Origin: Akkermansia muciniphila
GTDB taxonomy: Bacteria; Verrucomicrobiota; Verrucomicrobiia; Limisphaerales; BJHT01
DNA: 55,725 nt
Assembly (NCBI GenBank): GCA_945861535.1
Contig: CAMAUZ010000051.1
Span: 1 to 55,725 of the forward strand
Direction: 5' to 3'
Position 1 is the stretch's first letter. Each line of letters opens with the position of its first letter. The translations under genes were made by a program, and so were the position numbers. Under the pieces are notes generated by a model. That model saw only the letters and a program-made list of their open reading frames with translations, had not been told where the DNA came from and did not search any database. Below are positions 42,339 to 49,499 of the stretch, in pieces.

Positions 42339-44391
42339 CTTTTCTCCTCAGTTCCCAGCCGTCGAAGGTAAGGGCGGCGATGCCTTTGTTGCGGTCGAAG
42401 ACAACGCTGCCGGTCTTGCGCAACCGCAGGGCGGTGGACTCAATCACTGTGTCGAGGCGGTTTTCCCCGGTGCAGGTCTGGGTAACGCGGACTTCGGCGA
42501 GCTTCGGCCAGAAGCTGCTGGCGACGCCGACGAGCGCGCCGCGCAGTCCGCGGGCCACCGCGCCGACGGGGACGTGGTCGTGCCATTGGATGCCATCGCG
42601 CAGCCCCAGCGGCAGCCGGGGCAAGGCGAGGAACATCGCGAGCAGGCGCGGGTCGCGGCCTTCGTAGCGATAGGAATAGTAGGTTCCCTCGTGGCGGCCG
42701 AAGGCGAGCGTGGCGCGGCCGGAATCGAAGTAGAAGGTGCCGTCGAGTCCCATGCGGACCTTGAGTTTCAGTTCGTCGTAATCGCGGCCGGCGCGGCGGA
42801 CGGAGTAGCGATACTCTTCGTCGAGGACAAAGTTGGTGGCGGCGTCGAGGCGCTTGTTGGCGTAGAGCGGTTCGATGATTTGCTTTTCCTGCGGGAGGTC
42901 GTTGGCGTGGAAGACTCCATCCGCGAGATAGCTCACGAAGCTGAAAGGTACCGTGGCGACGCCGGGAGTCTCCAGGACTTGCGCCTGCACATGGATGTGC
43001 GGCTGCGGAGAATAGCCCGAGTTACCGCAGAGACCGAGCACGGTGCCCCGTTCAACCCAGTCGCCCACTTTCACGCGCAGTGACTTGCAGGCGAAATGAG
43101 ATAGCTCCACGCAAAAACCCCGCGGATCGGCGATGACGACTAAGTTGCCCCAGTTGTTGAGCTTGTCGGGTTGATTGATGGGACTGTCGGGGAGGTCATC
43201 GACCAGGTGGGCGATGCGACCGCGGACGGGAGCGAGGACGGGCTTGTTGAAACAGAGATAGTCTTCGACCTTGGTGCCATCGTTGGTGTGAGTCTTGCCG
43301 TCGTCGCCGGTCAGGACGAAGTCATAGGCATAGCGCCAGGCACCCTTGTGGGTCCAGCCGCCGTCGAAGCCCTGCCAGACAGTCCATTTGCCGGCGAAAG
43401 GGGGGAGCAAGGTGCGTTCGGTGCCGGGATAGCGGAGGCGGTTGGCGAGATGAGTCTCGAGGGTTTCCTCGGGGGTCTTGCCGATGCGCTGGGCGACGAG
43501 GGGATTGCCAACTAATCCGAGCACATAGACCACGCCGAGCGTGACCACGGCGAACGGCAGTGTAAACGCTGGGATGCCGTAGTAGCTCCAAAATCCGGCG
43601 ATTGCATCCATGACAATGGTGGAGAGCGCGACGGCGATGGCGGCGATGCCATAGCTGCGAATGGAAGGAATGAGGAACACGCCGCCGAGGGCCATGGCGA
43701 TAAGAAGAAAGTTGAAGTTCAACGGATCGGAGAAGGCCTTCGCGGGCGAGCCTAACATGCCGTAGCGGACGGTGGTACCGACCGCATAGCCAAGGGCGGC
43801 GAGGAGGAATAGGATGCGCGAGCGGATGAGGATCAGTGCGGCCAGCGCTCCGCCCACCACGACGCTCGGAGTGAAAAGGAGCGAGCCGAAGGATTTGAAG
43901 AAGCCCGCGAGCCAGGCGGGCAGGCCGAAGTCATCATTGAGGTAGGCTGGCGAGTGCGAGCCGGCGGTGAGGAGATTGCCGTAACGCAGCGAGGCCATGT
44001 AGGCGAGGGAACTGACGACGACAAAGGGCAGACTCAGGAGCGGCAGGCGGAAATAGACGGAGAAGACATTGGCGAGGGTGACGGTGACGAGCAGTGTCAG
44101 CACTCCGGCGGCGATGCAGAAGAAGACAGCGAGCGGGGTAAGCTGAAACAGGTGGCCGATGGAGAGTCCGACCAGCAGCGGGTTGCAGGTGTAGAAGCCG
44201 GACTCGAGGAAGACTTTGCCCAGACCTATGAATCGGGCGAAGGCATAGGCGCTAAGTACGGCGATAATGCCGGCAATGCCGAGTCGGGGATTCAGCAGGG
44301 TGATACCGAAGAGAGCCGCGCCGACGAGGCCGCCTTGGAGGAAGAAGACCTCGGCGTAGGAGCGGAAGACCGCGTGGGAGAGATCCTTCAT
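42325..44391 (-). CDS. Urea-transporter-like membrane protein fused to M23 (LytM) peptidase domain
   Basis: A 688-residue fusion. Residues 10-300 are a urea-transporter-type membrane domain of about ten segments in two pseudo-repeats, with family-like signatures FYTCNPLLVGLSIG (66-79) and LNFNFLLIAMALGG (224-237). Residues 325-480 are an M23 peptidase domain with zinc ligands His348 (after GGWT), Asp357 (AYDF), and His465/His467 (PQPHIHVQ), plus the typical KVGDWVERGTVLGLCGNSGY. Residues 490-688 are a beta-rich C-terminal part. The fold predicts an inner-membrane channel with a periplasmic cell-wall or peptide hydrolase. No urease gene is near, so plain urea uptake is doubtful. Confidence 0.85.
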   Translation of the reverse strand: MKDLSHAVFRSYAEVFFLQGGLVGAALFGITLLNPRLGIAGIIAVLSAYAFARFIGLGKVFLESGFYTCNPLLVGLSIGHLFQLTPLAVFFCIAAGVLTLLVTVTLANVFSVYFRLPLLSLPFVVVSSLAYMASLRYGNLLTAGSHSPAYLNDDFGLPAWLAGFFKSFGSLLFTPSVVVGGALAALILIRSRILFLLAALGYAVGTTVRYGMLGSPAKAFSDPLNFNFLLIAMALGGVFLIPSIRSYGIAAIAVALSTIVMDAIAGFWSYYGIPAFTLPFAVVTLGVVYVLGLVGNPLVAQRIGKTPEETLETHLANRLRYPGTERTLLPPFAGKWTVWQGFDGGWTHKGAWRYAYDFVLTGDDGKTHTNDGTKVEDYLCFNKPVLAPVRGRIAHLVDDLPDSPINQPDKLNNWGNLVVIADPRGFCVELSHFACKSLRVKVGDWVERGTVLGLCGNSGYSPQPHIHVQAQVLETPGVATVPFSFVSYLADGVFHANDLPQEKQIIEPLYANKRLDAATNFVLDEEYRYSVRRAGRDYDELKLKVRMGLDGTFYFDSGRATLAFGRHEGTYYSYRYEGRDPRLLAMFLALPRLPLGLRDGIQWHDHVPVGAVARGLRGALVGVASSFWPKLAEVRVTQTCTGENRLDTVIESTALRLRKTGSVVFDRNKGIAALTFDGWELRRKDEAN

Positions 44392-44631
44392 GCGCGAGGC
44401 GCGGATGGGGAGAACGAGGGGGATGGGGAAGAAGGGGAACGTTCAACGTTCAACGTCCAACGCTCAACGTTCAGAGTAGGAACCCCGGAAGGAGCGGGGA
44501 CAACCTGAAAATGGACGTTGGGTGACTGGTGACAATACCGAGCACTTGAACGTTGAGCGTTGGGCGTTGGACGTTGAACGTTTCCCCTCATTGTTGCCTC
44601 TACTTTGCTCAACTCGCAGTTCGCCCTGCTA
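44392..44631. other. Gap inside the cassette, paired AACGTTCAACG arrays
   Basis: This 240-base gap between two minus-strand cassette genes is mostly an inverted pair of AACGTTCAACGTCCAACG arrays (44438-44583). The cassette may thus be read as more than one transcript. Confidence 0.6.
44438..44583. repeat. AACGTTCAACGTCCAACG array, two inverted arms
   Basis: Arm 1 (44438-44474) AACGTTCAACGTTCAACGTC then CAACGCTCAACGTTC; arm 2 (44547-44583) GAACGTTGAGCGTTGGGCGT then TGGACGTTGAACGTT. The arms are near reverse complements with a 72-base spacer. Confidence 0.9.
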
Positions 44632-45993
44632 TCACGCTTTTTTCAGCAGTTCGAGGTGCTTGGGGAGGCGTTCGCGGCGCTGGATGTCGGAGAGGTCTTC
44701 GGCTTCGCGGATGACTTCGACCTCACCGTTGGTGGTTACGAGGACGACGTTGGGACGATACTCGATGAACTGGAGCCACTGGGTGTTGTTATAGGCGCCG
44801 ACGGGCGAGAAGATAAGGCGCGCGCCGCGTTTGAGGGGCGGAAGTTGGATGCCTTCGTCGATGGCGTCGATGTTCATGCAGAGGGGCCCGTAGATGACGC
44901 TGGTTTCGTTGACGCCGCCGGCTTCGCGGTCGAGTTCGACGTTAAACTTATACCAGAAAGCGGTGAAGAGAAGGTTCACGCCGGCATCGGCCACATAGGC
45001 GCGGGTGCCATCGACCAGGCGTTTGGTGGCGACGACGGTGGTGACGAGATAGCCCGCCTCATCGATGAGAGCGCGGCCTGATTCTATGATGAGTTTCGGG
45101 AAGTCGCCGGGTTTGAGGGCGTGGGAGAGCGCGGTGGTGATGGTCTCGGCGTACTCGTCAATATTCGGGATCGCTACTTCGGGCGGGAGATAGACGCCCT
45201 TGAGGCGGCTCTGGGAAGGGAAGCCGCCGCCGATGTCGAGGTATTCCATGCCGAAGCCGAAGGCGTCTTCAATCTCATAGCCGAACTTCACCATCTTCTC
45301 GACTTCGCGGGCGTAGGCCTGCGGGTCCATGATGAAGGTGCCGATGTGACAGTGAAGTCCGTTGAGCTTGAGTTTGCCGCCGCTGGCCATGCGCTTGACG
45401 GCATCGAGGGCCTGGCCGGATTCGAGGTTGAACCCGAAGCGCGACCATTGGGGATAGATGCCGGCGTCGAGGTTGAGTCTCATGCCGACGTGGACGGTGC
45501 GGCCGAGTTTCTTGGCGATGGTTTCGAGGTCCACGATTTCGTCGAGGTGATCGATGTTGATGACCGCGCCTTCGGAGACGGCTTTCTCGAGGGCCGCGTA
45601 GGGTTTGTGCGGACCGTTGAAAATAATCTGGTCGCCGGGCATGCCGAGGGCGCGGGCTTTGTCGTATTCCATCGCAGAGACAACCTCGGCGATGGCGCCT
45701 TCCTGGTGCATGAGGGCGCAGACCGCCTGGAGATAGTTGGTTTTGTAGCTCCAACCAAACTGAACATTCGGGTAGCGCGTGGAGAAGGCGTTGTACATCT
45801 GCCGGTAGCGCTGGCGGGCGGTGCGCTCGGAATAGACGAAGAGTGGTGAGCCGTAGCGCTCGACGAGATCGTCGATGGAGACGCCGTCGATGTTGGTGCG
45901 GACTTTGCGGGCGTAGGCGGGGCTCCAGCCGAATTTGTTCATCAGGCCGGAGCGGAGTTTGTTAATTACGGGTTTTTCGTAGGCGAGTTTCAT
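44632..45993 (-). CDS. Fold-type III PLP-dependent decarboxylase (LysA/ornithine-decarboxylase-like)
   Basis: A 453-residue cytoplasmic enzyme of the alanine-racemase-fold group. PLP lysine: Lys84 in WSYKTNYLQAV. Other sites: HCHIGTF (214-220), phosphate loop GGGFPS (255-260), ESGRAL (304-309), the active-site cysteine Cys372 in GPLCMNIDAIDEG, and Tyr401 in VGAYNNTQW. These are the hallmarks of diaminopimelate, arginine, ornithine and carboxynorspermidine decarboxylases; the order of residues around Cys372 differs from standard LysA (GPxCESxD), so I do not call it lysA. It probably decarboxylates an amino acid or a conjugate made with the neighbouring ATP-grasp enzyme. Confidence 0.88.
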   Translation of the reverse strand: MKLAYEKPVINKLRSGLMNKFGWSPAYARKVRTNIDGVSIDDLVERYGSPLFVYSERTARQRYRQMYNAFSTRYPNVQFGWSYKTNYLQAVCALMHQEGAIAEVVSAMEYDKARALGMPGDQIIFNGPHKPYAALEKAVSEGAVINIDHLDEIVDLETIAKKLGRTVHVGMRLNLDAGIYPQWSRFGFNLESGQALDAVKRMASGGKLKLNGLHCHIGTFIMDPQAYAREVEKMVKFGYEIEDAFGFGMEYLDIGGGFPSQSRLKGVYLPPEVAIPNIDEYAETITTALSHALKPGDFPKLIIESGRALIDEAGYLVTTVVATKRLVDGTRAYVADAGVNLLFTAFWYKFNVELDREAGGVNETSVIYGPLCMNIDAIDEGIQLPPLKRGARLIFSPVGAYNNTQWLQFIEYRPNVVLVTTNGEVEVIREAEDLSDIQRRERLPKHLELLKKA

Positions 45994-45996
45994 GGG

Positions 45997-46031
45997 GAAT
46001 TACGAGTTGCGAATTTCGAATGGCGAATTGA
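45997..46031. repeat. AATTACGAGTTGCGAATTTCG array
   Basis: GAATTACGAGTTGCGAATTT then CGAATGGCGAATTGAG, an AT-rich word array in the 51-base gap between decarboxylase and ATP-grasp genes. Confidence 0.65.
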
Positions 46032-46044
46032 GAGGTGAAGGTAA

Positions 46045-47088
46045 TTACGGTGCTTCGCCGCGGGTGATGGCTTTTTGGAAGGTGCTCATGTCGGTGACTA
46101 ACTCGTAGGTGTAGCGGACGAAGAGTTTGCCGGCTTCGTAGTCGGGGGTGGGCGGGACGGGGAGGCCGAGGCAGTGGCGGACCATGCGGGCGGGGAGGTT
46201 GACGCCGACGCCGGTGGCGAAATAGACCCAGGCGGGGAAGCGGGGATTGATCTCGATGAGGAAGACATCTTCGTCGCGGACGATGCACTCGAGCTCGAAG
46301 GGGCCGCGCCAGCGGTATTCGCGGATGAAGCGCTGGGTGGCTTCGAGCATGGCGGCGTGTTTGATGGTGACGCCGGTCCAGATTTTGCCGAGGGCGGTGA
46401 CGCTCATTTTCTTGATTCCGACCAGGCCGAGCGAGCCGCCCGCGCCGTCGCCGACGCCGATGACGTTGAGTTCTTCGCCGGTCACGATTTCCTGTACGAT
46501 GATCGGATAGCCCCATTCGGCGACGAGGGCGTGGTAGTGGCCGATGGCTTCGGCATAGGTATAGGCGCGGTAGGCTTTGTAGAAGCTACCTTTGACCATG
46601 ACAGGTAGTTTGATTTCCTCGATGGCGGCGGCGAATTGGTCGAGGGAGCTGACGACGCGGGTCTTGGGCAGTCCTATATCGATGCGTTCGGCGACTTCGA
46701 TGAGCTTGTCTTTGCCGCGCAGTTTGAACTGTTCCATTGTGGGCAGGAAGGTCTTGAAGCCGGCCTCGGCGAGCTTGCTGGCGCGTTTGATGTAGAGGGG
46801 TAGCTCGGCATCGAAGTTAGGGATAAGGAAGTCGATGCCTTGCTGGTCGCGGATGAAGGCGAGGCGGTCGAAGTAGGCGTCACCGTCGCCGGAGGGGTAG
46901 GGCATGATATAGGATTTGTCCACGACCCAGTCCATGTAGATGCCGGGTTCCATGGCGTCGTAGGCGAGGCCGAGGATGCGGGCGTGGAGGTCGGGGTCTT
47001 CCTTGAGGCTGCGGGCGACGCCAACGCCGGGGCCGGGGTTGTCAATGGCGTTGATGCCTGAGAGGGCGATGGTGAGGGAGGGGGGCAT
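46045..47088 (-). CDS. ATP-grasp ligase
   Basis: A 347-residue ATP-grasp enzyme of the CarB/PylC-like (CPSase L chain) type. The N-terminal pre-ATP-grasp part contains LSGINAIDNPGPGVGVARSL; the ATP-binding part has LPVMVKGSFYKAYRAY (161-176), IIVQEIVTGEELNVIGVGDG and the metal site FLIEINPRFPAW with Glu279, Asn281 and Arg283. Such enzymes activate a carboxylate with ATP and join it to an amine or thiol. The pairing with a PqqD-like protein (216 bases upstream) and a PLP decarboxylase (51 bases downstream) suggests that it ligates an amino acid to a carrier or peptide. The substrate is unknown. Confidence 0.88.
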   Translation of the reverse strand: MPPSLTIALSGINAIDNPGPGVGVARSLKEDPDLHARILGLAYDAMEPGIYMDWVVDKSYIMPYPSGDGDAYFDRLAFIRDQQGIDFLIPNFDAELPLYIKRASKLAEAGFKTFLPTMEQFKLRGKDKLIEVAERIDIGLPKTRVVSSLDQFAAAIEEIKLPVMVKGSFYKAYRAYTYAEAIGHYHALVAEWGYPIIVQEIVTGEELNVIGVGDGAGGSLGLVGIKKMSVTALGKIWTGVTIKHAAMLEATQRFIREYRWRGPFELECIVRDEDVFLIEINPRFPAWVYFATGVGVNLPARMVRHCLGLPVPPTPDYEAGKLFVRYTYELVTDMSTFQKAITRGEAP

Positions 47089-47144
47089 GGGGGAGTGATG
47101 CGTGATGCGTGACTGGTAATTGCTGATTAGTCGGGGGAGAGGGG

Positions 47145-47169
47145 AAGTAATTAGTGATTAGTAATTAGC
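47145..47169. repeat. TTAGTGATTAGT word array, copy 3
   Basis: AAGTAATTAGTGATTAGTAA then TTAGC; just upstream, GTGATGCGTGACTGGTAATT is a weaker related word. Confidence 0.75.
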
Positions 47170-47200
47170 AGGGGTGGGCGGGAGGTGCGGTGCGGTGATG

Positions 47201-47280
47201 GGTAGGGCGCGGCTGTCCTCAGCGCGCCGCGAGGGTGGGATTACGCTCCAGCGGCGCGCTGGGGACAGGCGCGCCCTACC
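47201..47280. repeat. Inverted repeat GTAGGGCGCGTCTGTCCTCA, copy 2
   Basis: Left arm GGTAGGGCGCGGCTGTCCTC then AGCGCGCCGC; right arm GCGGCGCGCTGGGGACAGGC then GCGCCCTACC. Same design as 25949-26026. Confidence 0.9.
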
Positions 47281-47303
47281 ATTGGGGTTGGGCATGAGGT
47301 CGA

Positions 47304-47540
47304 TCAGGCCAGATTGAGGTTGCGGAGGCGGCTGCGGAAGTCGGCGCAGTCGCGGCGGGCTTCTTCGAGGGTGACTTCGTATTTCTCGGTGAGGAGTTGG
47401 GCGGCTTCGTCGTCGCCGCGGCCGTCTTTGAGGGCTTGGAGGAGGAAGAGGCCGGTGGCGCTGACTTGGAAGCTGTCACCGGTGTTGGGGTCGAAGACGA
47501 AGCCTTCGTCGCTGAGGGCAAGTTGGGAGAGGGTGCGCAT
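47304..47540 (-). CDS. PqqD-like (RRE-type) small protein
   Basis: A 78-residue protein with the PqqD pattern: a first strand LSDEGFVFDPNTGDSFQVSA, a helix TGLFLLQALKDGRGDDEAAQ, then a winged-helix part LLTEKYEVTLEEARRDCADF ending RSRLRNLNLA. PqqD-like domains bind leader peptides of ribosomal peptides and present them to a modifying enzyme. There is no radical SAM partner here; the neighbour is an ATP-grasp enzyme. The start ATG 47540 is firm; the frame upstream of it overlaps the secreted-protein gene in another frame and is not real. Confidence 0.82.
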   Translation of the reverse strand: MRTLSQLALSDEGFVFDPNTGDSFQVSATGLFLLQALKDGRGDDEAAQLLTEKYEVTLEEARRDCADFRSRLRNLNLA

Positions 47541-47577
47541 AGGTTTATTTTTTTGGGGGAGAGTGGCCGTGGGCCGA

Positions 47578-48426
47578 TCAGGGGCGGCGGTCGTCGTTGT
47601 CGCGGCGGTTCTTGCCATCTTTTCGACCATCCTTCTGGCCATGCTTCTTCTCAGCCTTGCGGTCTTTGTTTTGGTCGTTCTTTTGCTCGCGTTTCTTGTC
47701 GGCCTTGCGGTCGCGGTCGTCGCGGGGGGGAGGGGGCGGCTGGCGATCGGAGTGGAAGTCACGGCGGTCGTCGCGGAGACGGTCGTCGTTGCGCTCGGGA
47801 GGGCGGTTGGGGGCATCCGGGCCGCGGCGTTGGGGGCCGAAGTTGCCGCGCGGGGGCGTGGGGCGATCGCGGTCGGGACCGAAGGCCGGGCCACGGCGTT
47901 CGGGACTGAAGGCGGGGCCGCGGTTCTCGGGGGAGAAACGCCGCGGGTCGGGGCCACGGAAGTCGGGGCGTTGCGGTGTCAGCGCATGACCGCAGTGCGG
48001 GCAGACTTGAGGGGTGGTGAAGGGCGGGCGAAAGGCTCCGGGTGGCGGACCGAAATTGCGGTCTCGGCTGCTCATGTCGGGGCGACCTAGCTCGCGGCGA
48101 TCAACGGGCGATGGGGGACCGGGGGGGCGTCCGCTGCGGTCGCCTTCGCGGAAATGAGACGGCGGGCCACCGCCTTGGGGGCCACGGCGGAAGTCGTCGG
48201 GGCGGGTGTGGGCGCGAGGCTCGGAGGCGGGGCCGGGTGGGCGCGGGGCGCGATCACTTTCGCGGACGCGGTCGCCTTCGCGAGTGCGGTCGCTTTCACG
48301 CGCGCGGGAGGGTGGCGGGGCGTCGTCGTTGCGGGGGCGTCGTGGGGCGTCGTTTTGCGCGAAGGCCGCGGTGGCGAGACTGGAGACTCCGAGGAGCAGG
48401 AGCAGACTGAGGGATGTGGTTTTCAT
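47578..48426 (-). CDS. Secreted Arg/Asp/Pro-rich low-complexity protein
   Basis: A 282-residue protein with a clear signal peptide (MKTTSLSLLLLLGVSSLATA, cut after AFA-Q near residue 24). The mature protein is highly charged and probably disordered: repeated RESDR and REGDR words (43-58), PERRGPAFGPDRDRP-like units (150-190) and a Lys/Asp/Arg tail. A lone CPHC motif (Cys142, Cys145) followed by GHAL looks like half a zinc site. No family recognised. It is the first gene of the minus-strand run, 37 bases before the PqqD-like gene, and divergent from the two-component system, a layout like cpxP beside cpxRA, but it has no CpxP/Spy sequence features. Confidence 0.75.
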   Translation of the reverse strand: MKTTSLSLLLLLGVSSLATAAFAQNDAPRRPRNDDAPPPSRARESDRTREGDRVRESDRAPRPPGPASEPRAHTRPDDFRRGPQGGGPPSHFREGDRSGRPPGPPSPVDRRELGRPDMSSRDRNFGPPPGAFRPPFTTPQVCPHCGHALTPQRPDFRGPDPRRFSPENRGPAFSPERRGPAFGPDRDRPTPPRGNFGPQRRGPDAPNRPPERNDDRLRDDRRDFHSDRQPPPPPRDDRDRKADKKREQKNDQNKDRKAEKKHGQKDGRKDGKNRRDNDDRRP

Positions 48427-48590
48427 GGTAGTGGACGGGCTAGCTGCGTGAGGCCGGACTGGCCGCGGCTCCGGGCCGACGCGCCCGCGCCGGATTCCGC
48501 CGATTTGGTCCGGCGGGACACGGAGGCGTGGCGTTTGGCTGGCGGTCATATGCGGGCATCACGATTACATTTCAGCGCGGCTCTGTTAAT

Positions 48591-48610
48591 CCTGTATTTG
48601 GAAATGCAGG
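48591..48610. promoter_or_regulatory. Near-palindrome in the divergent promoter region
   Basis: CCTGTATTTGGAAATGCAGG: nine-base arms with one mismatch around a GG centre. It sits between the degenerate and the strong direct-repeat sites, 4 bases before the latter. It could be a separate operator. Confidence 0.45.
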
Positions 48611-48614
48611 AGAA

Positions 48615-48632
48615 TTGTTAAGGGCGTGTTAA
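48615..48632. promoter_or_regulatory. Putative OmpR-family operator
   Basis: TTGTTAAGGGCGTGTTAA: two identical TGTTAA half-sites with an 11-base period, 97 bases before the response-regulator start. Fifteen of eighteen bases are identical to the site at 40014-40031 upstream of the fibre gene. A weaker third candidate is CTGTTAATCCTGTATTTG at 48583-48600. The spacing suits a response regulator of the OmpR/PhoB type, and the adjacent gene encodes one. Confidence 0.6.
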
Positions 48633-48728
48633 ATCTACAGATTTTCCGAAACGGGCGGTTTAGCGTCTGCGCCAGTCCACGAATTCAATCCGCGAAAAAT
48701 CAGAACGGCCGCCGGGCCGAAACGAAAC

Positions 48729-49496
48729 ATGGCAGGCATGGTACAACAGCGTCCCCCGAGCAACCCGAGCGCTGGCGGCGAGCGGCGCACGCGCGTGCTG
48801 GTGATCGACGACGATCGCGAGTTGTGCTGGCTGATCCGGGATTATCTGGAGCCGCTGGGTTACGAGGTGTTGGCGGTGCATCACGGCGTCGAGGGCGCGG
48901 AACGGGCGGTGGCGGAGGCGTGGGGTGCGGTGATTCTCGACGTGATGTTGCCGGGCCTGGATGGCTTCGAGGTGCTCAAACGCATTCGCAAACAGTCGGA
49001 CGTGCCGGTGCTGATGCTCACGGCGCGCGGCGAGGAGGCGGACCGCATCGTGGGCTTGGAGGTGGGCGCGGATGATTATCTGCCGAAGACATTTTCCACG
49101 CGGGAACTGCTGGCGCGGCTGCGGGCGGTGATCCGGCGCAGTTCGCGGGCGGCGGTGAAGACGGCGGACGCGCCCGAGGCGGAGATTGTGGTCGGGCAGT
49201 TGCGCATCAAGCCCGATGCGCGCACGGCGGCGCTGGGGGACAAGCCGCTGGAGCTGACGACGCTGGAGTTTGATCTGCTGGCGTGCCTGGCGCGGGCGCG
49301 GGGGCGGGTGAAATCGCGCGAGCAACTGATCGACGTGATCGCGGACCGCAACTACGACGTGTTCGACCGCTCGATCGACGTGCATGTGTGGTCGCTGCGG
49401 AAGAAGCTGGGCGATGATCCGAAGAACCCGCGCTTCATCCGCACGATCCGCGCGGTGGGGTACATGCTGATTAATCCGGATGCGGAGGGGAGTTGA
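48729..49496 (+). CDS. OmpR/PhoB-family response regulator (CpxR-like)
   Basis: A 255-residue two-domain regulator. The receiver domain (about residues 20-140) has the acidic pair in VLVIDDDRELCWLI, the phosphoacceptor Asp71 in VILDVMLPGLDGFEVL, and LMLTARGEEADRIVGLEVGA then DDYLPKTFSTRELLARLRAV, closest by eye to CpxR. The Pro that usually follows the conserved Lys is Thr. The winged-helix domain (about 155-250) has LELTTLEFDLLACLARARGR, VKSREQLIDVI and the recognition helix SIDVHVWSLRKKLGDDP. The first 20 residues are an extra disordered leader; ATG 48738 is an alternative start. The kinase gene follows after three bases. Confidence 0.93.
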   Translation: MAGMVQQRPPSNPSAGGERRTRVLVIDDDRELCWLIRDYLEPLGYEVLAVHHGVEGAERAVAEAWGAVILDVMLPGLDGFEVLKRIRKQSDVPVLMLTARGEEADRIVGLEVGADDYLPKTFSTRELLARLRAVIRRSSRAAVKTADAPEAEIVVGQLRIKPDARTAALGDKPLELTTLEFDLLACLARARGRVKSREQLIDVIADRNYDVFDRSIDVHVWSLRKKLGDDPKNPRFIRTIRAVGYMLINPDAEGS

Positions 49497-49499
49497 ACG

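Larger units (their letters stand above)
48427..48728. other. Divergent regulatory region of the two-component system
   Basis: 302 bases between the secreted-protein gene (minus) and the response-regulator gene (plus). Contains a 20-bp near-palindrome (48591-48610) and a direct-repeat operator candidate (48615-48632) with a degenerate relative at 48583-48600. The part from 48580 to 48660 is clearly less GC-rich than the rest and is the likely promoter zone. Confidence 0.6.

Noticed and set aside
42325-44391. Urea utilisation locus
   Set aside because: Only the membrane domain resembles a urea transporter; no urease, urea carboxylase or amidohydrolase gene is in the neighbourhood.
44632-45993. 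Calling the decarboxylase lysA
   Set aside because: The PLP and phosphate sites fit the family, but the segment around Cys372 differs from diaminopimelate decarboxylase and the context is not lysine synthesis.
47304-47957. A 217-residue frame including the PqqD-like protein
   Set aside because: The first 139 residues overlap the secreted-protein gene in another frame and are Thr/Ala/Arg-rich noise; the natural start is ATG 47540.
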